In this document: positions 18,496 to 29,090 of the stretch, one piece after another
How positions within the stretch are numbered: the stretch's first letter is position 1
How the letters are laid out: each line of letters starts with the position of its first letter
Assembly (NCBI GenBank): GCA_004431415.1
Contig: QPMI01000068.1
Coordinates: 1 to 64,000 of the forward strand
DNA from: Cyanophora paradoxa
Lineage: Eukaryota > Glaucocystophyceae > Cyanophorales > Cyanophoraceae
Length of the DNA stretch: 64,000 bases
Reading direction: 5' to 3'
Program-made: the position numbers and the translations under genes
The notes under the pieces: generated by a model
Database searches by the model: none
What the model was told of the DNA's origin: nothing
The model's input: the letters and a program-made list of their open reading frames with translations, nothing else

Positions 18496-21400
18496 TCAGC
18501 GCGGCCTGGTCCGCGCCGTGCCCACGCCCCAATCATACCTGTTGGTGTGGTCGTACAGCTGCATCGCTTCGGCAGCCGCTGCCCAGCCGTAGTCCTCCGG
18601 GGGACAGTTCAGCGATGCGTATTCCAGGTTTTCCCCACCGCCGCGGTGCCTGGACATTAGCGCGTGGCACGCGGCGCACCGTTCTGTGCACCGCTCCTTG
18701 GTCGGCTGGCCTCGGCGCTGCCGGGATGGCCCTGCCGCGGATTGATCAGACTCGCCTGCCGCCTCGCGGACGCGCGCCTCGGTGCGTCTTCGCTTCGCGC
18801 GGCGCTCTTTCATCACCTTCGTGATCCCGCACTCTTTCTCCCACTCAGCGTAGGCCTTGCAGCGGGCGGCCCACGTCTTGTGGGCCTGCTCGCCTATCGC
18901 CGTCGTCAGCTTCCGCGTGACCTTGGCCGCCAGCTTCTCGTCCGGGATCGTCTCCCGGACCATGTCGGTGAGGCCCGCAGGCGGCAATCCACGGAGCACA
19001 CAGATCTGTGTTCGTCGTTCTAGCGGCGTGAGCGTCGGCTCGTTCACGCGCGTCACCTTGAGCGAGTTGCAGAGCGCTTGCGGGAGCGACCGCTGGAGCG
19101 GCTTCGCGAGCGCACCGCTTACAACGGCTGATATGCTTGCTTCTGCCGCAGCGCGCGCTTCCACCGCTACCGCGCTGAGGCACGTGAGCATGTGCTCGAG
19201 CGTCTCCTCCGTACCAGCGACTAGCCTGGGGCGGCCGGCAATGTCTTGCTGCCGTGTGCCGCAGAGCACGCACAGCCCGTTTGGGTTCACCTCGCTGTAC
19301 AGCTCTGGCGCGTCCCGCTTGCGGACCAGGGCCGTCGCCACGGTACCCAGCACCAGTTTCACATGCGTACCCCGGTAGCAGTTGCTTTCCCGGCTCACCC
19401 CGACGCGGCGGGGTCCCATCGCCATCTGATCGTACACAGCGCCGTGATCGACCGGCTCCCGCAGCCACTGGCCTGCCTGCGCCTGATTCGACCAGGCGAA
19501 GTGCGTATGATGCGCATGCAGCACTGCGGCGTGCCTCCGGGGATCGCCTTCGACCCGCCTCGCGGTTCCGTCCGACCCCTCGATCGTCAGGACCGCCGGC
19601 ATGCTGAACTCCGGCGGCAGGAAGATGCCCTCATCGATCTCCGGCTGGTCGAGCTCCCTGGCGAGCTTCGCGGCGGCGTCGGCACGGTTGTTCATCTCAT
19701 CAGTGCCGTGCGCTTTGACCTTGACTAGCTCGATTTCCCGGCTGTGCTCACGCTTCGCCAGGATGGCCCGGAATCTGGACCAAGCGTAGAGCTCGGCGCT
19801 GCACGGGTGGCGGACGTAGTCGCGCGCGTGCTTGTGGTGCGCATTCTGAACGAACTGTTTGTACCACGTGCAGACGTTCTGACTGTCCGTGTGCAGCCGC
19901 AGACCTGTAGGCGCGAGCACGTCGGCGACGATCGCCGCCTGGAGCTCTGCCTTGTTGATCTCCTGGAGGCCGCGGAGCCGGCCGTACAGCGTGGACTCCT
20001 CTCCTTCCGGATTGAGGGGCGCAACATCCGGTGCGCGGGCCGGAATCACTATTCCAAACCCCGCTCGGGCATCCGCTGTCTGACCGGCCCCCAGGCTCCC
20101 GTCCGTCCAGATGTTCAGCTTTCCTTCCGTCTCGGCGTACCGAGCGAGTTGTTCCGTCTCTGCCTTGGGCCACACTTCCAGCAGGTGCTGCCAGTAAAAG
20201 TTTTCGGTCCCGCCGTGCTGCAGATCGCGTGTCCATGTCTTGGGCCCCCCGCCCGTGTAGTAAAGGTCGCGCCGTTCCGCAGATTTCGACACGGGGCGGG
20301 CCTCGTCCCTCGGCTCCGTGCTCGGCGCCGCCGCCGCCGCCGCGTCCAAGGCTACGCGCAGGTCCTCCTCGGCCTCGGGGCTCAGCTCCTCGCGGAGGAA
20401 ACGTGGGTCCTCGTCCTGGACCGCCTTCACGCGGGCCTGGCGGAGGAGCTGCTGGCGTCTCTCGTCTTCATTCAGTCCGGGATCGTAGTACTCGAGCGTC
20501 ATCCGCCCAGCGGCCCCCTTGCGCCCTCGTCGCGACTTCGTCTCCCGGCTCTCTCCGGCGACTAGATACGTCTCGGGTTCGCCGCCCAAGCTCAGGAGGG
20601 TGTCCTCTTCCTCCCACCAACCCTCACCGTTTGTCCAAGGGCCGTCGCACTGACTCATTTCCGGGCAGCGTGCCGGGATCGGGTGCTTACACCGCTCGTC
20701 GTGGTGCCAGTACATCTTTCCGGAGCCGGGGACTGCCGTGTACGTTTCCGGGCGCCCCTTCACCTTCTCGTGCCTGCAGTGACCGTCGCACCGGCAGTAG
20801 AGTCCGGGCTCGCTCCCGTCGGCTTCGGGGTCCGCGCCGCTCGGTATCGGCACCCAGTGCTCAAGCAGGTATTCGAACGCAACGATGCTGCCCTCCGGCG
20901 CCCTCCCTCTGACTACCCGGCCCACGTAGGGCAATGCAGCTTCATCGTGGAGCGCCTCCGCCTCGAAGACGGCTACGAAAGTCCCCGGCGTCCACTTGAC
21001 CTTGCGGGCCCCGCCGGGGAGCGAGGCCATGGCCGACGCGCGCGTGCCCGCCCTTCGCATCGGGTGCCGCAGCTTCTTTCCGTCTACCGTGAGCGCGCCC
21101 ACCAACTCTCGCCACCACGCAGGCTCGCTCTGCTGCAGCGTATCCTTGGGGGCCTGCGTCTGCAAGTCTCGCCAGGTGCGCACGGTCTCGCCGTCCGCAG
21201 CGGTCACCGCATCCATCGTCACTGCGCCCGCCTTGTACAGCGCGGGGGCCGCTACTCCAAAGATCGAGCTCGGTATGTGCGTCGCGACGACGTAGCGTCG
21301 GTCGAGCCGCTCCGGATCAGGCCAAGGCGTCGTCCCGGGCATGGTGCGGAACGCCGCGTAGCGCGCGTGGTTCGACACCAGCCTGTACTTACGCCGCTGC

Positions 21401-24400
21401 ATCTGCGGCATGATCGCAGCCAGGGAGTTCCCGCGGGCCAGTCCGCTGGAGACGGGCGCATTCAGGAACTCGGTCGGGAGCAGCGGCACGCCGAGGTCCT
21501 CCTGCAGCGCGCGCACTCGGTGCCGGACCGCCTGGGCGAGCAGCGAGCCCTCGGGTGCGCAGAGGCGGATCTGTGCCTCCGCGATCTGAGCCTCGGCCTG
21601 CAGGTGCTCGGTCCTTTTTAGGCTGTACCCCCCGTGGCTCCAGATCACGTAATTCGTCGTCGAGGCGGCGAGGTTCGCGTGGTGCTTGACCACCCTTAGC
21701 CAGATGCGATCTAGCTCCTGGCACTGACCCTCGCTCAGGGTCATGAGCTTCAAGCCGTACGCGATTCGGGCCTGGACTACGGCCTCGACAAGGTAGCAGG
21801 CCTCGTTCGCGGTGAGCTTTTTACGCTCTATCAGCGCCACGGCTCCTCGCGCCTGATCGCAGATGTACTGCCACTGACGATCCCAGTTCAGGTTCGCGCT
21901 CATATGCACCCCGAGGAGCTTGAAGTGCTCGTGGGGCTGGCGGACGAGCCCGACGGGGGTACCGTTAATCTTCGGCGGGGAGGGCCGCTTCTCCTTCTTC
22001 TTCGCGGCGGGGTGGGCCCCCGGTTTGCTCTCAGTCTCGCGGCGTGCGTTGTTCCACGTGAAGATCGTCTTCTTCGCGTTGACCTCGATATCGTGCAGGC
22101 GGAAAAACTCGCCGGCTACGTCGGCCTGGGCCTGCAGCCCCCGCAGGCTGCCGCTCATCCACTTCGTGTCGTCGGCGTATGCCACGCCGCTGACGCGGGC
22201 CCGGCCCGCGCGCTCCGCGGCGTCTGTCTCTCGCGGGTTCCCCATCACGTACGCTGTACCCGGCTCCTCCGCCGTCTCGGGGTGAGCATAGTGCTCCATC
22301 GTTTTCGCTACCTTCTTGCCTCGCTCTCGCTCGTGCTGATCCAGGCGCTCTTGCGCGCAGAGGAGCGCATCGTAGAAGATCAGCCAGTGCAGCGGCGACT
22401 CGACGCCGCCCTGCGGCAGCCCGCACTCGAGCTCGAACTCGTCGGAGAGGCCGTGCCCCGAGATCGCCCTGGTTCGGCGGCGCCGGAATATGTTTCTGTG
22501 GAGCTCGATGTACCCTTCCGGTACGCGCAGCCTCCGCATCGAGAGTTCCATGCTCTCCCACGAGACTGAATCGTACGCGCGCCTGATATCCTGCAGCAGG
22601 ACGTAGACGGGCTTCTTGTACTGCTTCGCGTCCTCGAGGACTGCGTTAAAGACGTGGAGGGCGTCGTCCGTCGAGCAACCAGGTCTGAAGCCGTAGTTGG
22701 CGCCCCTCAGGAACCCGTTCTCATGTATGGTCCGGGACAGGCGCGCGTTCAGGAGGCCCGTGGTCAGCTTCAGGGCGACCTCCTGGAGGGTGATCGGCCG
22801 CAGGTTGTTATCGATGTCTCCGTCCCATTCCCCTTGCTTCGTGATGCCAAGGATGTTGCCCTGACACACGGCGTCCGGCATGTCCCGCAGGCGGATCGCC
22901 TCCGCCACCAGCGAGAGCAGCAGCTTCCGGCCCCAGTGGACCGGCTCGCCCTCGGCAGCCCCGTCGGGGCCCCCATCCTCCTGTTCGGGGCGGGCGGGGG
23001 CCGCGCCCCCTGCCCCTTTGCCTTCGCCTTCCTCCTTTTTCTTGGGCACTTCCGCCCACAGAAACTTCACCATAGCGTACGAGAAGTTAGACGGCCCTGC
23101 CGCCGTGTTCCCCAGCGTCTTAATGTACTCTCCGAGCTCATGTTCGCTCGGCTCGGCCATGTCCCTCTCGTATTTGGCGGGGTCAACGTAGTCTTTCGGC
23201 TCGTATTCGAGCCTCCAGAAATCGAGCAGTGCCCTCCCCGCGCTGTCTTTCAGCACGCTTTGAGGCAGTGTTTCCACCGTGCCCCCCACTCTGGGTTGCC
23301 GGCGCTTGCACCAGGATCGCCAGTGCTCTTTCAGTAGCCGCTTCACTTCGGCAGGCTCGTTGTAGATCTCGTACGTTTTTCCGTCTCCTGAAACTCGAGT
23401 GATATGCATGATCGGCCGGTTTCTGGGCTTCTCTAGGACCGAGGCGATGTAGGAGCCTAGTCGGCGCCCATCCATGAAGTTGTCTAGCCTGCTTTTGAGG
23501 GCCTTCTCTATTTCGCCTGCCTGCAACGCGCGGCGGATCCTCTGCAGATCGTGCCGCGTTCGGTTCTGCCATGTCTTGAGCTCTCTAAAGAAGGTCGCCC
23601 AGTCTTCTTTCAGCTGCCGTCGGCGCGCAGCGGCCCAGTCATTGTCAACTTCAACGTCGACGTCCGCATTCGAAGTTGAAGTCGAATTCGGCGACGGTGG
23701 GGGGGAGGACTGGGACGGGGGGGACGAAGTTGGGGTACCGCCTGCAGCCGGTGGCGGAGATCGAGATCCGCTCGAGCTTTGGGAGTTACTTGTGCCGTCC
23801 TGGCCCTGGCTTTGGGGCCACGAGCCTTGTGCACGAGCCCGCCTTTCAGCCGGCCTCAGCGGGAACGGCCGCAGACCTTCCTTGTCCGTCACGTAGTTCT
23901 GCAGCTTTTCTACTGCCAGGATCGTCTGTTCCGACGGAACCCCGTTGGGTTCCTTGTTCCAGGCTGCCAATATGCGGGCGACCTTTGAGTCCACCTTCGC
24001 CTGCCACGGCAGGTTGCGCGGCTTGGTCGGCTTCCCGCCCCGGCGTCTCATGAATAGATGCTCCTTTGCCACCTCCTGAACAAGTGCGGCGCTCGCAGCG
24101 TGGATCCGGGCCAGGCGGTCGAGGCGCTCCTCCGGCGTTCCCTGGCCGACCGACTCCAGGTCCGACCCCAGTGCTTCCCCGAGCTTTTTGTTAAGCTCTC
24201 GCTTCAGCTCGTCCTTATGCTTCAGCGTCCGCTTCAGGCCGTCTGGGTCGAAGACCGGCGGACCTGGCTTCGGGGTGAGCATCGGTCCCACCGGCGCGAT
24301 CAGCCCGGCGCGCTCCAGGTCGAAGTCCGCGAGCACCGGGAAGTGATCTGAGTCGTGTGGCGCATCGACCCAAGTCGGGCAGGCGTGCACGCTGAGGAGC

Positions 24401-25476
24401 GCATCGTCGAGCGCCTTCGACACCACCACCGCATCGATGCGCGCCGCGTGCCAGAGTGCATCCTTCGGCAGATTCGCGGGGGCTTCCTCTTCTGCGTGTT
24501 CCGTTCCTTCTGACTCGACGGCGCCGGCAGGCTGCGGCGGGTCTGCCTCGGCCGCCGGGCCCTGCTTCGCACCGTGCGGTGTGCGGTGCGTAACCTCGCG
24601 CGCCGAGCGCCAGGTCCCATTATCATGATCGTGGGAGTGCTGAAGCGCTGTATCGCGCAGGTCCCATGAATCTGTGAACGTGTTCCACCATTTCCTCTCC
24701 GCCGTCCTGCTCGGGACCATGGTCCCGTTGCGGATCCGCGACAGTTCGGGGATCGCTACGGAGTTCCAGTCGCCCAGCAGTATCAGGTGCGCGTGCTGCC
24801 GAGCGCTGAAGTCGCCGTGCATCTTTGTCAGCTCCTCGACGATCTTCTCCTGATCCTGGCGGTGCGCAGCCTTGCTCACGGTCGCGGGCATGTACACGCT
24901 TGCCACGAATAGCTGGATGTTCCCTTGGAACCGGAGCTCGAAGCCGATCAGCCGGCCCGGCACTTCGTACTTCTTCGTCAGGTGCTTGACCCACTGCGGC
25001 GCCACCCAGAGCGCCGCGCCGCTTCCCCGCGTTCCATCGCCTGACTTCAGCGTGTACAGCAGCTTCCCGTGCGTGATTGCGCCTTCCGGCTGGAGCGGGT
25101 CCTCCCCATCCGATCGAAGTGCGGCTGCCATCTGGGGCCTAGTCATCGACAGCTCTTGCGCTCCCGCAATATCCACGTCCCAGCGCCGGCAGAATTCTTC
25201 CATTTGCTGCAGTTTGGCAGCGTTCGACCCTCTCGTGTTGAAGGTCATCGCTCTTAAGACACCGTTCGCTTTTGTTTTAGATATTGTTGGCGCCGCCCCT
25301 ATGTGGTCCCCATCCTCCGGGAAATCCACTGTCGGAAAAATATCTTTAAGCCGGAGTTTCATGTTTGTCTCGAGCTCATTGGTGCCGGCGGCTGCCGCCC
25401 GCTTCGTCTTCTCTAGTTTGGCCTGGTTACTTTTTTCTTTCTTCTTCATTTTGGTGTTAGCTTTGGGCCTGGACAT
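18496..25476 (-). CDS. LINE ORF2: endonuclease, reverse transcriptase, RNase H, zinc finger
   Basis: About 2326 aa from the first ATG (25476); a longer frame would need a TTG start. Order: basic N-terminus; APE endonuclease (~75-400: MTFNTRGSN, LLGDWNSVAIPE, DSDHFPVLADFD) for target nicking; RT (~850-1250: NYGFRPGCSTDDAL, QDIRRAYDSVSWESM, GLPQGGVESPL, catalytic YADD at ~1100); a Cys-rich insert (~1580-1650: CRCDGHCRH, HHDERCKHP, CPEMSQC); RNase H (~1790-1930: WTDGSLG, INKAELQAA, LHTDSQNV, NNRADAAAKLA); then a CVLC...H...C finger (~2070) like the RT zinc-binding domain. No internal stop or frameshift, so it may still be active. The Cys-rich insert between RT and RNase H is not usual for the class. 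Confidence 0.92.
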   Translation of the reverse strand: MSRPKANTKMKKKEKSNQAKLEKTKRAAAAGTNELETNMKLRLKDIFPTVDFPEDGDHIGAAPTISKTKANGVLRAMTFNTRGSNAAKLQQMEEFCRRWDVDIAGAQELSMTRPQMAAALRSDGEDPLQPEGAITHGKLLYTLKSGDGTRGSGAALWVAPQWVKHLTKKYEVPGRLIGFELRFQGNIQLFVASVYMPATVSKAAHRQDQEKIVEELTKMHGDFSARQHAHLILLGDWNSVAIPELSRIRNGTMVPSRTAERKWWNTFTDSWDLRDTALQHSHDHDNGTWRSAREVTHRTPHGAKQGPAAEADPPQPAGAVESEGTEHAEEEAPANLPKDALWHAARIDAVVVSKALDDALLSVHACPTWVDAPHDSDHFPVLADFDLERAGLIAPVGPMLTPKPGPPVFDPDGLKRTLKHKDELKRELNKKLGEALGSDLESVGQGTPEERLDRLARIHAASAALVQEVAKEHLFMRRRGGKPTKPRNLPWQAKVDSKVARILAAWNKEPNGVPSEQTILAVEKLQNYVTDKEGLRPFPLRPAERRARAQGSWPQSQGQDGTSNSQSSSGSRSPPPAAGGTPTSSPPSQSSPPPSPNSTSTSNADVDVEVDNDWAAARRRQLKEDWATFFRELKTWQNRTRHDLQRIRRALQAGEIEKALKSRLDNFMDGRRLGSYIASVLEKPRNRPIMHITRVSGDGKTYEIYNEPAEVKRLLKEHWRSWCKRRQPRVGGTVETLPQSVLKDSAGRALLDFWRLEYEPKDYVDPAKYERDMAEPSEHELGEYIKTLGNTAAGPSNFSYAMVKFLWAEVPKKKEEGEGKGAGGAAPARPEQEDGGPDGAAEGEPVHWGRKLLLSLVAEAIRLRDMPDAVCQGNILGITKQGEWDGDIDNNLRPITLQEVALKLTTGLLNARLSRTIHENGFLRGANYGFRPGCSTDDALHVFNAVLEDAKQYKKPVYVLLQDIRRAYDSVSWESMELSMRRLRVPEGYIELHRNIFRRRRTRAISGHGLSDEFELECGLPQGGVESPLHWLIFYDALLCAQERLDQHERERGKKVAKTMEHYAHPETAEEPGTAYVMGNPRETDAAERAGRARVSGVAYADDTKWMSGSLRGLQAQADVAGEFFRLHDIEVNAKKTIFTWNNARRETESKPGAHPAAKKKEKRPSPPKINGTPVGLVRQPHEHFKLLGVHMSANLNWDRQWQYICDQARGAVALIERKKLTANEACYLVEAVVQARIAYGLKLMTLSEGQCQELDRIWLRVVKHHANLAASTTNYVIWSHGGYSLKRTEHLQAEAQIAEAQIRLCAPEGSLLAQAVRHRVRALQEDLGVPLLPTEFLNAPVSSGLARGNSLAAIMPQMQRRKYRLVSNHARYAAFRTMPGTTPWPDPERLDRRYVVATHIPSSIFGVAAPALYKAGAVTMDAVTAADGETVRTWRDLQTQAPKDTLQQSEPAWWRELVGALTVDGKKLRHPMRRAGTRASAMASLPGGARKVKWTPGTFVAVFEAEALHDEAALPYVGRVVRGRAPEGSIVAFEYLLEHWVPIPSGADPEADGSEPGLYCRCDGHCRHEKVKGRPETYTAVPGSGKMYWHHDERCKHPIPARCPEMSQCDGPWTNGEGWWEEEDTLLSLGGEPETYLVAGESRETKSRRGRKGAAGRMTLEYYDPGLNEDERRQQLLRQARVKAVQDEDPRFLREELSPEAEEDLRVALDAAAAAAPSTEPRDEARPVSKSAERRDLYYTGGGPKTWTRDLQHGGTENFYWQHLLEVWPKAETEQLARYAETEGKLNIWTDGSLGAGQTADARAGFGIVIPARAPDVAPLNPEGEESTLYGRLRGLQEINKAELQAAIVADVLAPTGLRLHTDSQNVCTWYKQFVQNAHHKHARDYVRHPCSAELYAWSRFRAILAKREHSREIELVKVKAHGTDEMNNRADAAAKLARELDQPEIDEGIFLPPEFSMPAVLTIEGSDGTARRVEGDPRRHAAVLHAHHTHFAWSNQAQAGQWLREPVDHGAVYDQMAMGPRRVGVSRESNCYRGTHVKLVLGTVATALVRKRDAPELYSEVNPNGLCVLCGTRQQDIAGRPRLVAGTEETLEHMLTCLSAVAVEARAAAEASISAVVSGALAKPLQRSLPQALCNSLKVTRVNEPTLTPLERRTQICVLRGLPPAGLTDMVRETIPDEKLAAKVTRKLTTAIGEQAHKTWAARCKAYAEWEKECGITKVMKERRAKRRRTEARVREAAGESDQSAAGPSRQRRGQPTKERCTERCAACHALMSRHRGGGENLEYASLNCPPEDYGWAAAAEAMQLYDHTNRYDWGVGTARTRPR

Positions 25477-25599
25477 CCTAGTTGTTTCTTGCAGTGCTCT
25501 AGCCAAAATTGATCATCTGGTGATTGGTTTATGAAACAAACAAAGTAAACGATGCACGGCCAGAACAAAAGAGGAAATGAAGGAGCTGTTGCTCTAGTT

Positions 25600-28500
25600 C
25601 TAGTCCTGGCTGTGGGCTGGGCGCTTGGCCGCTCGCGGCCGCGGGATGCTGTCGACCTCCGGTCCCTGGTCACGGGCGGCCTGAAGGTAAGATCGGGCAG
25701 GGCGGCTCCGGCCCCCGTGGGGCCTGGCAGCGGGGCGCGCTGAGGATTCTGCCGGGAGGGAGCGGACTCCCATGCTTGCTGCAAGGGCTGCGTCGGCGGC
25801 CTGCTGCTGTGCGCTCTCCGCCGCCCGCTTCTTGCAGTCCGCCTCCCGCTTCTCCTGCTTCTGGGCGCGGGCGGCTGCCCGCTCACGTTCCCGGGCTGCG
25901 TGCTCCTCCTGCTCCGCTGCGGACGCTGCGTCCCGCCGTGTGTCCACCTCGCGCCTTGCGGCCTCGAAGGCGTTCTCCGCCTTGTCGGCCGCTTGCTTCC
26001 TGTGCAGCGGGGCGCACTGCATGTCGCGCTGCTTGTGGCTGCCTGGCAGGTCGACCGATCGGTGGACGAGGGTGTAGCCACGCTCGGCGAGGATGCGCGC
26101 CACTTTCCGCGCGTAATCCGATGGCGCTGCGCACTTGGTGCACGGGAATAGGCTCTGTTGGCAGACGTTAGCTTTTGACGGCAGAGGCTCGCGTTTCTAA
26201 GCCGCGTACCTCGTACGGCACGGCCGCCAGCGTGCCAAGCTGTTGATACGCGCCCGGTCGAGACACAGCGTTCATTGGCGTCGGCTGGCTCCGCGGCGCT
26301 GACGGGTAGGGGTCGAAGGGGCTTGGGAGAGGTGCCGCTCTCCAGATCCCGCCGAGGAGGCCCTCCAGCGCAGCCTGCGCGTCCTTCTGCTCGAGGACGA
26401 CGTGGAAGTAGTTGAGTCTGCGCCACTCCTTGGAGGTAAACATCGGGTCGGGGGCCTTTGCCGCTCGTGCTTCGGCCACCGATTTCTCGTTGATGAAGCT
26501 GTTCTCCACTTTCGACATCCAGATGACCCGGGCCTGCACCCGCCGTCAGCCATATCCCAGCGAGCAGCAAACAAGCGGTTTCTAGCGTCAGGCATACCGC
26601 TCCCAGGTCCTTGAGGCGGCTGCCGAAGCTCGGCTCCGGGCGTCCTGTGAGCACGCTCGGCTCCGGGTCTGGGGTCCCTGTTAGCATGAAGTTCGGCTCC
26701 GCGTGGAAGACCGTGAAGGCGTTGGCCGGCGTAGGCTCCGGTGGAGCCACCGCGCCGCGTACAATGCGAACGATCGCGCTGCGCTCCTTCCAGAGGAAGA
26801 TCTCCTTTGTGAGAAGCTCGAGCACTTGCTCCGTGCACGGTACGACGCAGATCAGCTGCCAGGTTGTTAGCTGTGGAGTGAGTCGGGGGCCACGCGGTTT
26901 CAGACACGGTCGCACCCGGTAGTGGTTGCCTTGAGCGAGCATTGACCGTTTCGGCATGTACTTGGCGCAGCGCTCGTGCACCAAGACCGGATTCACGTCT
27001 AGGACTGCTTGTAAACGTTTAACACTCTTGAGGGCCTGCTCTGTGCTCAGTCGCCGCTGCGTGAGATCGGCGACGCGTTCACGCACGATTTCGACTTGTT
27101 GCTCGACGAACTTGGTGGCAGCTTCGACGTCGACGTCCATGGGCACGTCGATCAGCTGGATGCAGTTCGGCTTGTGCTGGCTGATGCCGTCACGGAAGGG
27201 CTCTCGGAAGACAGCCCGACGCTGTCCCTTCGCGCCCCGACCGACGAAGTCTGGGCGGCCGTTCACGTCCCGACTGACGAAGGGCAGCCGGATGAGCTTG
27301 AGCTGATCCTCCTTAGATGTCATAGCAATCTGCACAGTGCGGGTGGACGCGAAGGTGGACGTAGTGGCTGAGCCTGCGATGGGAAGAATCCCGCAGGATT
27401 CGCACACGTCCATGATCCACTTCTTGGCCTCCATCGGGCCAGCGGGCCTGTTGCCTGTGATCATCTCGATGTCGTCGACTGAGAACTCCGCCACGAAGGA
27501 CGATGAGGTCACCGCCGGTCCAGTGAAGGACTTGAGCGCGCTCACTGCTGTGGTGGCTGGCCCTGCGCCAGGCGCCTTCAGCGGATGTCTGAGCGCATAC
27601 GTCTTTGTATTTAGAGCCTGCGCACCTTGCTGTGGTCCCAGTTGATGCTCGCTTGGCCCGCTCTCGCGGAGGCCAGCCAGGGCCGCGTTCAGCCCCGACG
27701 GGCCCGCTGTGTCAGCGTCAGCGCGGTTTTCCTTCCGGCGTGAAAGCAGATTTTGCTCACCTTTCGGTGCCGTGGAGTCGTTCGCTGGTGCTGCGGGTGT
27801 GGCAGGCTTCCGCGGTATCGGAGTGCTTGCGATGAGCGCGGTGAGATGATCTACAGCATCTGGCGCTGCTGTTGGGCGCCGTGAAGAGCCAGGTGTGAGC
27901 TTCGCGTCTGCGATCCGCGCCCACGCGTTCGCATCTGCCTCCTTGAGGCCGAAGTGCTCCCAGCAGGCCTTGCTCATTGCATAGAAGTCTGTTGCCTTGA
28001 CCTGTTCTTCCGACAGGTCGGCTAGGTTCATGAACTGGCGGACAGTCAGTGCTGGATGTGCCGCAGCCGTGACCTTGCGCATGCGAGCAGTTTCGCGCAC
28101 CGGCTCGCTATTCGCGAGGGCGAAGAAGATGACCTCCGGCGGCGCGGCGAGCGGTACCTGCCCTTCCGTCGCCGGAAGGCAGCACAGGGGCGCCATCTTG
28201 TCGATGAACTCGCGGGCGACTGCCGGCAGGCTGGTAAAGAGAGAGCGGGGCGTCTCCGGCGGGGGGCTGGCCGGCGCGGGCAACGAGTTGAGCTGCTGCC
28301 ATTCTGCTGCGCATTGCTTTCGGAGACGCTTGATACCTGCTTCGCTGAGGTAGCGAGCATTGGAGTCGTGCTCGCCTCCAAGCTGCACATCACCGAGACT
28401 GGAGTCGCCTTCGCAGTCGACCGCTGCCGCGGCCGCTGCTGGTTCCTCATGATCACGCTCACAATCGTTCCGCTTCGGGGTTCTCTGCGCGAACAGGGCA

Positions 28501-28919
28501 GCGTACGCGTCCGAGGTCAGAAATTGATCTCGATGGATTCGACAGGAATGATCTGGGCAGAGCCTGCCACAATCGGGGGAGCATAGGATCGAGGGATTCG
28601 AGGCACTGGCTTGAATTTTGGCGAAATTGCAGGACACGAAATGTGTTCTTAACGGATGATGGGCCCGCCGGGCTCCCAAAGGCATCAACCGGCCGAAGCC
28701 GCAGGCACCACCGACCATTAAGGCCGTAAGGATCATTGCAATTGACAGGGCCATGAACACCGCGCTCCATTTTAAAGTTGGCGCGAAGGAGGATTCAAAT
28801 TTTTCTATCGCTCCGGCGCGCCGTGCGGCGGACACGCACGCTTCCGGAGGTCTAGTAATTATTGGGGAGGTTCCGAGCGCGGCGGCGCTCGTGAGAGAGG
28901 CGGAGCGGGGACTGTTCAT
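25600..28919 (-). CDS. LINE ORF1 (nucleic-acid-binding / coiled-coil), frame-disrupted
   Basis: Start at ATG 28919 or 28754 (uncertain). The first 2.3 kb stay in one frame: LRKQCAAEWQQLNSLP, HPALTVRQFMNLADLSEEQV, and a segment VTSSSFVAEFSVDDIEMITG followed by FVSRDVNGRPDF that could be an RRM-like fold. Near 26550 the likely frame changes (VIWMSKVENSFINEKSVAEA), and near 26104-26170 it changes again into CQQSLFPCTKCAAPSDYARK and a long charged helix of Ala/Glu/Arg, probably a coiled coil, ending at TAG 25602-25600. LINE ORF1 proteins coat the element RNA. At least two lesions against an intact ORF2 suggest base errors or a supplied-in-trans ORF1. Confidence 0.65.
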
Positions 28920-29074
28920 ACCTTCGTCATCGCTTTGGGACCTGGGTGGCCGAACAGCTAGCCCTAGTGCTCCTAATACTATTCCCGCGGGTTTCCCGCG
29001 GCGGCGGTCGCCTGAGGGCTCAGGAAGGGCTTCCGACGGATCGAGCTGAAATTCCCGGGGATACCGGAATGCTC

Positions 29075-29090
29075 TCCTGATTTCTATTGG
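29075..29090. repeat. LINE target-site duplication, right copy
   Basis: TCCTGATTTCTATTGG, identical to 18021-18036 and in the polymerase reading frame. Confidence 0.93.

Larger units (their letters stand above)
18037..29074 (-). mobile_element. 11-kb non-LTR retrotransposon (APE-RT-RNase H LINE) inserted in a viral polymerase gene
   Basis: Minus-strand LINE with a 5' region near 29074, ORF1 (about 28919-25600), ORF2 (25476-18496) and a 3' UTR (18495-18037) rich in CTAGCTA words. The 3' end has no poly-A tail; the minus strand ends in GCAAATCGCCAAGG. The 16-bp target duplication is perfect and ORF2 is fully open over 7 kb, so the insertion appears fairly recent. The domain set (AP endonuclease, RT, RNase H, Cys/His finger) fits the I/Tad-type broad group rather than L1 or R2. 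Its base composition is host-like and contrasts with the AT-richer viral DNA around it. Confidence 0.93.

Noticed and set aside
19000-24000. Many 200-300-codon plus-strand ORFs in the LINE
   Set aside because: Antisense shadows of the ORF2 frame in GC-rich DNA.
25477-25506. ORF2 start ten codons upstream
   Set aside because: It would need a TTG start; the first ATG is at 25476.
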